This document shows, in pieces, positions 37,277-46,296 of a DNA stretch of 64,000 nt. Position 1 is the first letter of the stretch. Every line of letters starts with the position of its first letter. The notes beneath the pieces were generated by a model. The model did not search any database. It worked only from the letters and a program-made list of their open reading frames with translations, and had not been told where the DNA came from. The translations under genes and the position numbers were made by a program. The stretch lies in contig NZ_FNSC01000001.1 in the NCBI RefSeq assembly GCF_900105355.1, forward strand, positions 4,464,001 to 4,528,000. The letters run 5' to 3'. The DNA is from Pseudomonas anguilliseptica (GTDB lineage Bacteria; Pseudomonadota; Gammaproteobacteria; Pseudomonadales; Pseudomonadaceae).

Positions 37277-38338
37277 ATGAAGAAACTGCTTGGCCTGCTT
37301 GTGGCCTTGATTGCTGCGGCGGCGATCTACCTCGCCATCACGCCCAGCCCGATTGATCCACTGGCCTGGGAAGCCCCGGCCATCCCGCCGATGACCGGCG
37401 TACTGGAACCCAACGATACCTTGATGAAGGCCGAACTGCTCGGCCGTGGCCAGGTGCATGGCCCGGAAGACACGGCGGTGGATGCCCAGGGGCAGGTGTA
37501 CAGCGGCCTGCATGACGGCCGCATCGTGCGCATCAAGGCTGATGGCAGTGTAGAAACCTTCGTCGACACCCAGGGCCGCCCGCTGGGCATGGACTTTGAC
37601 GCCGCCGGCAACCTGATCGTCGCCGACGCCTACAAGGGCTTGCTCAGCATCGATGCCCAGGGCCAGATCAAGGTACTGACCACTGAAGCCGAAGGCGTGC
37701 CGTTCAAGTTCACCGACGATCTGGATATCGCCCGCGACGGCACCATCTACTTCAGCGATGCCAGCCAGCGCTTCGAACAACCTGACTACCTGCTCGACCT
37801 GCTCGAAGCTCGCCCCTGGGGCCGCCTGCTCAGCTACAACCCGACCAACGGCGAAACCAAGGTGCTGCTCAAGGACCTGTACTTCGCCAACGGTGTGGCG
37901 CTGTCGGCCAATGAGGACTTCGTGCTGGTCAACGAAACCTACCGTTACCGCATCACCCGTTACTGGCTGAGCGGCGACAAGGCAGGCACCCACGACATCT
38001 TTATCGACAACCTACCGGGCCTGCCGGACAACCTGCAGGGCGACCGCAACGGGACCTTCTGGGTGGCTCTGCCAACCCCGCGCAAGGCCGACGCCGACAT
38101 GCTGCACCGCTCGCCCTGGGCGAAATCACAGCTGGCCAAACTGCCCCGCGCCTTCTGGCCCAAGGCCGTGCCTTACGGCTTTGCCATCGCCCTCAATGAA
38201 CAAGGCGAAATCACCCAGAGCCTGCACGACACCAGCGGCACCCACCTGCGCATGATCACTTCAGTCAAGCCGGTGGGCGACTACCTATACTTCGGCAGCC
38301 TGGATAATGATCGGATTGGAAAGCTAAAGATTCGCTAA
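37277..38338 (+). CDS. SMP-30/gluconolactonase-like (strictosidine-synthase-type) protein
   Basis: The product is 353 residues. A hydrophobic N-terminal segment (KKLLGLLVALIAAAAIYLAI) looks like a signal anchor. The rest is a six-bladed propeller with repeats such as GPEDTAVDAQGQVYSGLHDG, LGMDFDAAGNLIVADAYKGL and LPDNLQGDRNGTFWVALPTP, as in strictosidine synthase and SMP-30 proteins. Many of these are lactonases or esterases, but the substrate is unknown. It diverges from rnd by about 140 bp and ends at a strong terminator. Confidence 0.82.
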   Translation: MKKLLGLLVALIAAAAIYLAITPSPIDPLAWEAPAIPPMTGVLEPNDTLMKAELLGRGQVHGPEDTAVDAQGQVYSGLHDGRIVRIKADGSVETFVDTQGRPLGMDFDAAGNLIVADAYKGLLSIDAQGQIKVLTTEAEGVPFKFTDDLDIARDGTIYFSDASQRFEQPDYLLDLLEARPWGRLLSYNPTNGETKVLLKDLYFANGVALSANEDFVLVNETYRYRITRYWLSGDKAGTHDIFIDNLPGLPDNLQGDRNGTFWVALPTPRKADADMLHRSPWAKSQLAKLPRAFWPKAVPYGFAIALNEQGEITQSLHDTSGTHLRMITSVKPVGDYLYFGSLDNDRIGKLKIR

Positions 38339-38354
38339 GCCAACCATACAAAAA

Positions 38355-38384
38355 AGCCCGCGCAGCTGCTTAGCTGCGCGGGCT
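38355..38384. terminator. Strong bidirectional terminator
   Basis: AGCCCGCGCAGCT and AGCTGCGCGGGCT form a 13-bp stem with a GCTT loop, with AAAAA before it and TTTTT after it. It sits between the convergent SMP-30-like and spermidine-synthase-like genes. Confidence 0.9.
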
Positions 38385-38404
38385 TTTTAATGTTCGGGAT
38401 TTGC

Positions 38405-39088
38405 CTATTTGATCTTTTCGGCGATCCAGATGGTATGCCGGGTGCCCTTGTTGCCATGGGCGTAGACCTGTACTTCTTCTACCTTAAAGCCGGCCTTGCG
38501 CACCTTGTCGCTGAATACCCGGTCAGCGCTGGCCGACCACACCGCCAGTACCCCCTTGTTGCGCAATGCCTGGTAACAGCGTTGCAGGCCCTGGGCGGAA
38601 TACAGCCAGCTGTTGCGTTTCTGGGTCAGGCCTTCGGGGCCGTTGTCGACATCCAGCATGATCGCGTCATAACGCTGCTCGGCGTTTTTCAGGCAGTTGG
38701 CCACGTCGTCCTGAATCACGCGGGTACGCGGATCAAGGATGGGGTAACCGGCCTTGGCCCCCAGCGGGCCACGGTTCCACTCCACCACCCCTGGCACCAG
38801 CTCGGCGACTTCCACTTCGGCAGTCTTGCCCAGATTCTGCAAGGCGGCAGCAAGGGTAAAGCCCATGCCCAGGCCGCCAATCAGCACCCGTGAGTCGGGG
38901 CGACCCGCAACCTTCTTGCAGGGAATCGCCGCCAGCGCATCTTCGGAGCCGTGCATGCGCGTATTCATCAACTGACCGCCATCGCCACCGGCGATCTTGA
39001 TGACGAAGTCCTCGCCGTACTCGAACAGGCACAAAGCGCCCGAGCCATCGGGAATCGGGGCGGTATCGAGCAGTACAAAACGCTTCAT
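38405..39088 (-). CDS. Spermidine-synthase-like methyltransferase-fold protein
   Basis: The 227-residue product resembles the C-terminal Rossmann domain of spermidine synthases. The nucleotide loop is DSRVLIGGLGMGFTLAAAL, followed by VEVAELVPGVVEW and YDAIMLDVDNGPEGLT. It lacks a full N-terminal beta domain and the GGGDG form of the motif, so polyamine synthesis is uncertain. Many such genes are annotated only as spermidine synthase-like. It reads from 39088, where the ATG begins MKRFVLLDTAPIPDG. Confidence 0.72.
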   Translation of the reverse strand: MKRFVLLDTAPIPDGSGALCLFEYGEDFVIKIAGGDGGQLMNTRMHGSEDALAAIPCKKVAGRPDSRVLIGGLGMGFTLAAALQNLGKTAEVEVAELVPGVVEWNRGPLGAKAGYPILDPRTRVIQDDVANCLKNAEQRYDAIMLDVDNGPEGLTQKRNSWLYSAQGLQRCYQALRNKGVLAVWSASADRVFSDKVRKAGFKVEEVQVYAHGNKGTRHTIWIAEKIK

Positions 39089-39227
39089 GGCGTGCGCAAC
39101 CTGGGTCAGCTAAAACGGGGATGCAGCATGCCCATAAACCGACAAAGATGCAGCGCCCAGCGGGCAGAAATCTTCCAGAACCAGGCTGCGACAGCTCAAT
39201 AGCAGGGTTTATGATGCCGGCTGCCCT

Positions 39228-39368
39228 AGAATCTGTTCAGTATCTCGCGAGCTAGAGTCATGCAAGGCAAAAACAGGCGAGGAAGCGGAGTGTACTTTTG
39301 TACATGAGCATTCCGAGCATGTTTTTAACGCAGCAGGGCCGACGCGCAGCAGATCGTGAGCAGATTCT
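39228..39368. repeat. Palindromic repeat element upstream of the sulfurtransferase gene
   Basis: The ends are imperfect inverted repeats. The left reads AGAATCTGTTCAGTATCTCGCG, and the reverse complement of the right reads AGAATCTGCTCACGATCTGC. The middle contains GGAAGCGGAGTGTACTTTTG and TACATGAGCATTCCGAGCAT, sharing the GCGGAGTGTAC..TGTACATGAGCATT core with the element at 34045-34240. This family of about 140-bp repeats is common in Pseudomonas from memory. It ends 22 bp before the next gene's ATG. Confidence 0.6.
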
Positions 39369-39390
39369 TATTTACCCACAGGATGACTGT

Positions 39391-40245
39391 ATGCCCCTCG
39401 CCCAACTGATCACTGCTGCGCAACTGCAGCAGCGCCTTGTCGAACCCGACCTGCTGATTCTCGATTGCCGCTTTGCCCTCGACGATCTGACCTACGGGCA
39501 GCGCAGCTACGCCGACGGGCATATCCCCGGGGCGCAGTTTGCCGATCTGGAGCGCGACCTGTCCGGGCCGATCCACAAAGGCGTCACCGGCCGTCATCCC
39601 CTGCCAGAGCCCGCACAACTGCTAAATCGCCTGCGTGAGTGGGGCCTGCACACTCACAGTGACGTGGTGCTGTACGACGACGGCCCCGGCGCCTTTGCCG
39701 CTCGTGCCTGGTGGCTGCTGGCCTGGCTGGGTAAAAGTGCAGGCGTGTACCTGCTTGATGGCGGCCTCAAGGCCTGGCGCGAAGCCGGCGGAGCCTTGAC
39801 CCAGGACCTGCCCACGCCCACACCCGGCATTTTCAGCGGCAACGCCGACGCCAGCCTGCTGGTCAGCGCCGCGCAGCTGCAAGAGCGCCTCGGTGATAGC
39901 CAACTAACCCTGCTGGATGCCCGCGGCTTGCCGCGTTTCAGGGGCGAAGTCGAACCCATCGATCCAGTCGCCGGGCATATCCCAGGCGCGCAGTGTGCGG
40001 CGTTCACCGACAACCTCGACAGCGACGGCCACTTTCTCAGCCCAGAGCAGCTGCGCCAGCGCTTTGCCGCGCAACTCGGTGAGCGCCCAGCTACGGGCCT
40101 GGCGGCCTATTGCGGCTCAGGCGTAACGGCCTGTCATAACCTATTTGCCCTGTGCCTGGCTGGCTATCCGCTGGCACCACTGTATGCCGGCTCCTGGAGC
40201 GAATGGATCACTGACCCAGCTCGCCCAGTGGCCACGGGGGACTGA
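39391..40245 (+). CDS. Sulfurtransferase, tandem rhodanese domains (SseA-like)
   Basis: This 284-residue protein has two rhodanese modules. The N-terminal, inactive one contains DCRFALDDLTYGQRSYADGH and IPGAQFADLERDLSG. The C-terminal, active one has the persulfide Cys in AAYCGSGVTACHN (about residue 234). The CGSGVTA loop is typical of 3-mercaptopyruvate sulfurtransferases. It moves sulfane sulfur to acceptors such as thiols or cyanide. The ATG at 39391 is preceded by an AGGAT site, and a mobile-looking repeat ends just upstream. Confidence 0.9.
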   Translation: MPLAQLITAAQLQQRLVEPDLLILDCRFALDDLTYGQRSYADGHIPGAQFADLERDLSGPIHKGVTGRHPLPEPAQLLNRLREWGLHTHSDVVLYDDGPGAFAARAWWLLAWLGKSAGVYLLDGGLKAWREAGGALTQDLPTPTPGIFSGNADASLLVSAAQLQERLGDSQLTLLDARGLPRFRGEVEPIDPVAGHIPGAQCAAFTDNLDSDGHFLSPEQLRQRFAAQLGERPATGLAAYCGSGVTACHNLFALCLAGYPLAPLYAGSWSEWITDPARPVATGD

Positions 40246-40481
40246 TTTGTGCGTGGACAGGCTGGCCATGCGGATATTGCCCTCCAGCCTTGGTTAAGTA
40301 CCAACTGGAATATAGGCAATAACCGAAAGCCGAAAACAATTTAAAAACAGCCTTTTACAGTAGAAAGGTCGCACTACACTTCAACATGAGCGGCTAACCC
40401 CGCTCCCGGTGGGGCCTTTATCAGAATAAGTCGAAGCTGCCAGCGCCCCGGCCCCATCGGTCACCTTTCGCCGAGGGCTAT

Positions 40482-40961
40482 ATGGGAATTGCCGCCTGCG
40501 AGTTAAGCCAGTACGTCATCCGCCCTACCCTGCTCTACCTTGGGCGTCACTCCAACGCCGCCGAAGCCCTGTTGCTGGGCGCAGCGGCCAGCCAATCCGG
40601 GCTCGGCTCGGCTCTCGATGACAAACACGGCCACGGCCTCTACCGCATCGCCGCACTGCGCCACCAGCAGCTCTGGGATCAGCACCTGGCGTTGGATCCA
40701 GACCTCGCCAGCCAGGTACGCGGCCTCGCCAGCCAGCATGCCTTCCTTGCCGCGCCGCACCTGGAACTGACCGTCAACCTGCGCTACGCCACGGCGATTG
40801 CCTGGATGCTGATTGAAACCGAACACCGCGAACTACCGGCCGCCGATGATTTGCTAGGCATGGCGCAAGTCTGGCGCCGGGTATTCAAACCGCACGGGCG
40901 CACCAAAGATTTTCTCGCCGCCTGGCAACGCTGCATCGGCAGCCTCAGCCAGGTGGCCTGA
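40482..40961 (+). CDS. Phage-like conserved protein of unknown function
   Basis: The product is 159 residues, soluble, with no signal peptide or membrane helix. The pattern (ELSQYVIRPTLLYLGRHSNAAEALLLGAA, SQSGLG, HGHGLYRIAALRHQQLWDQ, NLRYATAIAWMLI, AADDLLGMAQVWRRVFKPHG) recalls small proteins encoded near virion or lysis genes in tailed phages. Here it stands alone between a rhodanese and a FadL-like gene. The 236 bp upstream hold a short GC hairpin (CCCCGCTCCCGGTGGGG, about 40397-40413) and an AT-rich stretch but no other gene that I can see. Function is not known to me. Confidence 0.6.
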   Translation: MGIAACELSQYVIRPTLLYLGRHSNAAEALLLGAAASQSGLGSALDDKHGHGLYRIAALRHQQLWDQHLALDPDLASQVRGLASQHAFLAAPHLELTVNLRYATAIAWMLIETEHRELPAADDLLGMAQVWRRVFKPHGRTKDFLAAWQRCIGSLSQVA

Positions 40962-41121
40962 CACGAGCGAACGACCCGCATTGTCCGACAAGATCAATGC
41001 TACTAGCAGAAAATAGCACCACGTTAAAGGCATAAACCGCTCTATCTCCGGAACTTCGCGGGCTTGGCAGGGGTCAGGAAAAGTTGCTAGTTTCCGCCCC
41101 CCGTAAACCTAGGAGTCCTCC

Positions 41122-42359
41122 GTGACTAGAAGAGTCGTCAAGACCTGCCTGTCCCTTGCCCTTGCTTCTGCCGCCAGCCATGGCTTTGCCATCAACGAAC
41201 AAAGCGTCAGCAACATGGGCACTGCCTTTGCCGGCCGTTCCTCATCGGCCGATGACGCCAGCACTGTATTCGGCAACCCCGCTGGCATGTCTCGCCTGAA
41301 ACGTGAACAGGTCAGCGGCGGCATTGCCCTGATCCACGCCAAAACCGATATCGACAACGCCAGCGGTTCTGCCAGCGGCAGCAATGACGGCGACATGGTG
41401 CCGTTTATCGGCGCGCCTATGGGCTATTACGTCAAACCGCTGGACGACAACTGGAGCTTCGGCCTGGGCCTGTACGTACCGTTTGGCCTGGTGACCGACT
41501 ATGAGCGCAGCTTCCAGGGCCGCTATCACGGCGACCGCAGCGAAGTACGGGTGATTACTCTGCAGCCGACTCTGAGCTATCGCTTCAACGAGCAGCTGTC
41601 GATCGGCTTCGGCCCAACCATCAACCGTATCGACGCGAGCTGACGTCAGCCATCAACAACCCGATTCCCGGTGCGGGTGACGGCAAGGTCGAAATCAAGG
41701 GCGATGACACGGCACTGGGCTACAACGTCGGCGTGCTATTTGAAATCACCCCGCAGACGCGCTTCGGCCTGACCTACCATTCCAAGGTGGACTACCGCCT
41801 GAAGGGTGACACCACAGTGTCCGGCCCTGGCTTCGTCATTGGCTCTTCCGCCGGCACCTATGATGCCTCGCTGGAGCTGACCACCCCGGAATCGGTGGAT
41901 TTTTCCGTCACCCACGAGCTGGATGCCGACTGGACCCTCTACGCTGGCAGCACCTGGACGCGCTGGAGCCGTCTGCAAGAAATCCGCGCAGACAACAAAG
42001 GCGTGGGTGGTTTGTTGGCAGGTAACCTCAGCAGCATCAGCGAACTGCAGAATTGGCATGACACCTGGGCTCACGCTGTGGGCGCCGCCTACAAGCTGAA
42101 CTCGCAGTGGACCCTGCGCGCCGGCCTGGCCGTCGACCAGTCGCCAACCAACAATATCGACCGCTCGCCGCGCATCCCCACCGGCGACCGCACAATCTTC
42201 AGCCTGGGCACAGCCTGGAGCCCGAATGAGGATGTGACCATCGATCTGACCTACTCCTACCTGATGGAAGACGACGCCCACATCGAGCGGGACGACTACA
42301 GCGCCACCTATAAAAACACCGCTCACGGCCTGGGCGCACAAGTGACGTACCGCTTCTAA
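41122..42359 (+). pseudogene. FadL-family outer-membrane protein, frameshifted
   Basis: FadL-type channels let hydrophobic molecules such as long-chain fatty acids cross the outer membrane. From the GTG at 41122 (site AGGAG) the frame shows a signal peptide (CLSLALASAASHGFA), the N-terminal hatch INEQSVSNMGTAFAGRSSSA and the family motif TVFGNPAGMSRL. It stops at TGA 41641 after FGPTINRIDAS. The next expected residues (LTSAINNPIPG...) continue in the +1 frame to a barrel end AHGLGAQVTYRF at 42359. One missing C near 41638-41641 explains it. Restored, it would be 412 residues. A fatty-acid channel would fit beside a lipase locus. Confidence 0.85.
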
Positions 42360-42429
42360 ATCAACCAGCGGTTTGGGTTACACTCGCGCGGCGCTCACAA
42401 AAACAATAATGCCGCCTGAGACAGCCCTG

Positions 42430-43047
42430 ATGACTGCACTCTGCACTGCCTTGCCCGAACAGCTCAGCCTGTTGCTGGTGGATGACCACCGGATCTTTCT
42501 CGATGGCCTCAGCCTGGCCCTCGCCCCGCTCTGCGCCGACCTGCAGATTCACACCGCCGAATCCGCTGCTGCGGCCGAAGCCTGCCTGCAACACGCCACC
42601 TTCGACCTGATTCTGCTCGACCTACGCCTGCCCGATATGCCGGGTCTGGAGTTGCTGCAACGCTGGCAACAGCAAGGCCGCATGACCCCGGTGGCAATCC
42701 TGAGCGCCAGTGACTCCAATCTGGACGCCCAGGCCGCACTGACAGCCGGTGCGCTGGGCTTTATTCCGAAAAGCGCCAATAGCGATGAACTGCGCCAGGC
42801 AGTAACCCGCGTACTGCTGGGTGAAACCCTGCCCGTGCCGCAGGCGGGCGACAAACCACAGCTCACACCCCGGCAGATGGAAATCCTCCAGCTGCTCGCC
42901 GAAGGCTTGCCGAACAAGTCCATCAGCCGTCAGCTGGGCGTTTCCGAGGACACGGTGAAAACCCATCTGAAATCACTGTTTCAGGAGTTTTCCGTACATA
43001 CCCGCACGGCCTGCGTCAGTGCGGCGCGGCAACGGGGCTGGCTCTGA
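42430..43047 (+). CDS. LuxR/NarL-family response regulator
   Basis: The 205-residue regulator has a receiver domain (LLLVDDHRIFLDGL, phospho-acceptor Asp in LILLDLRLPDMPG near residue 62, Lys in LGFIPKSANSDEL) and a C-terminal LuxR helix-turn-helix (LTPRQMEILQLLAEGLPNKSISRQLGVSEDTVKTHLKSL). Its 3' end overlaps the convergent hybrid kinase gene by 32 bp, making that kinase its likely partner. An alternative ATG at 42409 adds seven residues. Targets are unknown, but the neighbours suggest fatty-acid uptake or lipase control. Confidence 0.87.
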   Translation: MTALCTALPEQLSLLLVDDHRIFLDGLSLALAPLCADLQIHTAESAAAAEACLQHATFDLILLDLRLPDMPGLELLQRWQQQGRMTPVAILSASDSNLDAQAALTAGALGFIPKSANSDELRQAVTRVLLGETLPVPQAGDKPQLTPRQMEILQLLAEGLPNKSISRQLGVSEDTVKTHLKSLFQEFSVHTRTACVSAARQRGWL

Positions 43048-44794
43048 GCTCTGCCGGTAACAGCACCGCCAAGGCCTGACGCAAACGGGCCGGCAACAGC
43101 GGTTTACCGAGCAAGGTGACATGGGCGCGAGTGCAGCGCTCCTGCAGGTCGGCGCTGACGTCCGCGGTAATCAGTAAGGCTGGCAGCATGCGTCCGGCCT
43201 CTTCACGCAAGCGTTCGATAACACGCAAACCGTCCTCGGTGGCTGCCAGGCGATAGTCGCTGATCAGCACCTGCGGCTGCGCCTCGGGCAGACACTGCAA
43301 AGCCTCGGCTGGATCGGCGCAGGCCCAGACTGCGCACCCCCAACGCTGCAGCAAACCGGACAGCGCCTCCCGACCAGCAGCATCGTCTTCCAGCAATAGC
43401 ACCCGTCCATTCAATGCCGCGGCAACGGCTGCGGGAGCTTGCCACTCACCGGCTTCAGCCTGCGGCAGTTGCAGGATAAAGCGTGCGCCCGCGCCTGGGC
43501 TGGAGTCGAGCCGCAGCGGATGCCCGAGCAGCTGCGCCAATTGCTGAACGATGGCCAGGCCCAGGCCCAGACCACGCTCGGCATTGCGTCCAGGGTTGTC
43601 CAGCTGGCGAAATTCTTCGAATACCTGACTCTGCTCTGCTTCACTCAAGCCCTGTCCATCGTCACCGACCTCCAGCTGCACCACGCCCTGCTCCACGCGG
43701 GCATGCAGCCAGACTTGCCGCGCCTGGGCGTGACGCAACGCGTTGCTCAGCAGGTTGCGCAGCACACGCTCCAACAGCAGCGGGTCACTGCGTACCCAGA
43801 GTTCCGCGCATTGCAGTTGCAACTCGACACCCTGGGCGTCGGCCTCGGTGCGGCTTTCACCGCTCAGGCGCGCCAGCAAGGGGCGCAAGGCAAATACCTG
43901 CGGCTTGGCCTGCACCCCACCGGGCAGAGTCAGGCGGGTGTAATCGAACAGCGACTGCAGCAGCCGGCTGAGCTGCTCCACGGCAATCGCCAGACGACTG
44001 CTGATGCGGTGCACGCCGGGGTCCTGGTTCTGCTCCAGCAGGTGCTGGGCATACAGGCCCATGGCGTTGAGCGGTTGGCGCAGATCATGGCTGGCGGCTG
44101 CCAGCAGGCGCAGCTTGCGCGCATCGTCGGCTTCGGCGCGCTGCCGCGCCAGATCGAGCAAACGCAGGTTGAGCCAGGCGCCGCGCTGGCCATGCTCCTG
44201 CAGGTAGGCACCGACACTGCCGATCAGGTTGGCACAGAACAGAAACAAGCCCTGATAACCCAGCGCCACACTGCCGCCGGTGGCGAAAAACCCCAGCCAG
44301 AGGAACAGTCCGCACACGCCCCAGGACGCCAGGCTGACGGCTCGAAACGATACCCCGAGCAGCACGTAACCAAACAGCAGCACCAGAAACAGCCCGTCAT
44401 AGGGCATGGCCACGCCCAGACTCCAGCACAGATGAATGATCACGGCGACGCAAACGCCGTTAAGGGCGTAAGCAGCCACATAGACCAGTAGCGCGCGGCG
44501 CGGCGGACTCTGGGGCCGGCGGCAATAGAAGAAGGACAGCAGCGCACCGACTATGCCCAATAGTCGCACTGGCAAGGTCACAAGGCTGGCATTGAGGGGC
44601 AGCAACAACAGATCGAGGGCGGCGTAGACCAGCTGAAAGATCACTGCCGTGCTGATGATCAGCAGCAGACGGCGACGGATACGCTGTACCCGGTGTTCGA
44701 CAAACTCGTCTTCCAGCACACCGGTAAAACACAGTCGGCGATAACCGCGGCGCTGCTGGGCCAATAGCAGCGCTTCCTGACGTTCCAGGCTCAC
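43016..44794 (-). CDS. Hybrid sensor histidine kinase with receiver domain, downstream of the lipase foldase
   Basis: The 592-residue inner-membrane kinase has about six hydrophobic segments in residues 40-200, among them LLIISTAVIFQLVYAALDLL and ALLVYVAAYALNGVCVAVII. The dimerisation/phospho-acceptor box is ASHDLRQPLNAMGLYAQHL (His about residue 237) and the ATPase domain has NLLSNALRHA, VGDDGQGLSEAEQ and GLGLGLAIVQQLA. The C-terminal receiver is RVLLLEDDAAGREAL with the Asp in LISDYRL. The GTG start lies 3 bp after the lifO stop, so it is likely cotranscribed with the lipase genes. Its cue is unknown, and no periplasmic sensor domain is obvious. Confidence 0.88.
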   Translation of the reverse strand: MSLERQEALLLAQQRRGYRRLCFTGVLEDEFVEHRVQRIRRRLLLIISTAVIFQLVYAALDLLLLPLNASLVTLPVRLLGIVGALLSFFYCRRPQSPPRRALLVYVAAYALNGVCVAVIIHLCWSLGVAMPYDGLFLVLLFGYVLLGVSFRAVSLASWGVCGLFLWLGFFATGGSVALGYQGLFLFCANLIGSVGAYLQEHGQRGAWLNLRLLDLARQRAEADDARKLRLLAAASHDLRQPLNAMGLYAQHLLEQNQDPGVHRISSRLAIAVEQLSRLLQSLFDYTRLTLPGGVQAKPQVFALRPLLARLSGESRTEADAQGVELQLQCAELWVRSDPLLLERVLRNLLSNALRHAQARQVWLHARVEQGVVQLEVGDDGQGLSEAEQSQVFEEFRQLDNPGRNAERGLGLGLAIVQQLAQLLGHPLRLDSSPGAGARFILQLPQAEAGEWQAPAAVAAALNGRVLLLEDDAAGREALSGLLQRWGCAVWACADPAEALQCLPEAQPQVLISDYRLAATEDGLRVIERLREEAGRMLPALLITADVSADLQERCTRAHVTLLGKPLLPARLRQALAVLLPAELRASPVAAPH

Positions 44795-44797
44795 GGC

Positions 44798-45868
44798 CTA
44801 CAACTCGGGCGGTTGATTGTCCTGCTGCTTGGCGGCAATGGCGTCATAGGTTTCCACCCGGTGCTGATCTTCGGCGCTGAATAGACGCTGGCGCAAACGC
44901 TGCTGCTCCTGTTGCTGATCCGCCGCACTGAGGCCATTGCCCTGCAAGGCGGCAAGTTCCTGCTGGTAGGTGGCATAACGTTGTTGCCAGGCGCGCTCGT
45001 TGCGCTGCTCGCTGAGCAGACGTTCGACCGTGGGCGGATCATAGGTCAAGGCAAGCAGCTGGCGCACCTGCTCTTCGCTGGCGCCTTCCTGCCAAAGCTT
45101 GTCAGTCTGAGCCTGCAAGGCCTGCGCTTGGATCTGGCGCTCTTCACTGGCACGCATGGCTTCAGGGAGTTGAGCACGTAAACGCTCCTGCGCCAGGGTT
45201 TTGCCGTGCTCGCTCAGATCGTCACGAGCCATCAGCGCCAGGTTGTCCAGGGTGTAACGGCCGTAGGCTTCCTCGGCGCCGAACAGGGCCTCGGTCGCCG
45301 CACTGGAGAAGTGTGCCCGGCGTAGCTGCGCCAACTGCTCGAAGGCTCGCTGCAAGGCAACCAGCTGGCCATCGGGGGGGCTTTGCTGGGCACTGCTCAA
45401 GGGTTGCTGCAGCAGCGCCAGGCTGGCGCGCTTGTAATCCATATAGTCGCCGAGCAGGCCGATAAACTGCCCCAGGGCAGGCTCTGGCAAACGTCCGCGC
45501 GCATCGGCCAACATCACTTCAACCACGGTTTCCAGCCCGGCTTGATCGGCGGCGCTGAGGAAGTAATCCAGATAATCGCGCAGCGCCAGATTCAGCTGCA
45601 GATTGCCGGCGCTATCCGCCTTCAGCTCGCCATCCACGTCGGTGCCTTGCAAACCCGGCAGGCTTGCCGGCGCGCTAGCCGCAGCGGTATCTGGCTTGGC
45701 GACTGGCAACAGCGGGCTAGGTGCGGCGGCAAGAGGAGTCGTGACGGTAACCGCTGCAGCAGGCGCGACGGCTACAGCAGTGGCAGGCCACTGCCAGTAA
45801 AGCGTAAGGCCGGCAACGCTGCCGGCCAGTAGCAAAAGAGCAACAGTTGAGCGCAACGACAGGGCCAT
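44798..45868 (-). CDS. lifO: Lipase-specific foldase (steric chaperone)
   Basis: This 356-residue inner-membrane-anchored foldase helps secreted subfamily I.1/I.2 lipases reach their active fold in the periplasm. One N-terminal membrane helix (STVALLLLAGSVAGLTLYW) is followed by an Ala/Pro-rich linker (about residues 30-70) and the helical chaperone domain. The family box, normally RxxFDYFLSAxGE, reads RDYLDYFLSAADQ (about residues 96-108). The Phe to Leu change in this box may weaken activity. A GGAGG site precedes the ATG. It lies 48 bp downstream of lipA, whose gene is cut by IS5, so its substrate is no longer made intact. Confidence 0.9.
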   Translation of the reverse strand: MALSLRSTVALLLLAGSVAGLTLYWQWPATAVAVAPAAAVTVTTPLAAAPSPLLPVAKPDTAAASAPASLPGLQGTDVDGELKADSAGNLQLNLALRDYLDYFLSAADQAGLETVVEVMLADARGRLPEPALGQFIGLLGDYMDYKRASLALLQQPLSSAQQSPPDGQLVALQRAFEQLAQLRRAHFSSAATEALFGAEEAYGRYTLDNLALMARDDLSEHGKTLAQERLRAQLPEAMRASEERQIQAQALQAQTDKLWQEGASEEQVRQLLALTYDPPTVERLLSEQRNERAWQQRYATYQQELAALQGNGLSAADQQQEQQRLRQRLFSAEDQHRVETYDAIAAKQQDNQPPEL

Positions 45869-45916
45869 ATGACCTCCAGAATGCGGGCTGCATGGCGCAG
45901 CCCGCTGGTGCGACGG

Positions 45917-46296
45917 TCAGACGCCTTTGTTTTTCAGGCGGTTGGCATGCTGGCGATACAGCGAGACCGGCTCGGTCCAACCGCGAATGCCGAACAGGTG
46001 GTTGATCGCATCCACGTGGTTCATGTTGTAACCATCACCGATCACCTGACCCAGGTAGGTGGAGCAAACGCCAACCAGACCATCGTTCTTCTCGCTACCG
46101 AATGCCAAACCAGTGATCGCCAGGAACGGATCGACCGCATCGAACACGTTGGTATAGGAGGTATTACCGGTCCAGGAGAAGTAACGGATGTTGTGCCCAC
46201 GCACGTTGTGCACTTCGGTGGATTTGGCGCAGTAGCTGCTGCTGTTTACACCCCACGGATGGCGACCGTTCAGCGCAGTCGTACCGGCAGTAGTTA
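45917..46296 (-). pseudogene. lipA: Triacylglycerol lipase LipA, C-terminal part (cut by IS5)
   Basis: This is the 3' portion of a Pseudomonas-type extracellular lipase. It carries GTTALNGRHPWGVNSSSYCA, the catalytic Asp region VDPFLAITGLAFGSEKNDGLVG and the catalytic His in NHVDAINHLFG, ending YRQHANRLKNKGV. Two Cys residues (in SSYCAKS and VGVCSTY) match the family disulfide. It has no start codon of its own. Joining to 47491-48039 at the TA duplication gives a 308-residue lipase with DALKTLTTAGTTALN across the junction. Confidence 0.9.

Noticed and set aside
43439..44491. 350-codon frame opposite the hybrid kinase
   Set aside because: It is Gln/His/Ala-rich with no recognisable motif, while the kinase on the other strand has all its family motifs.
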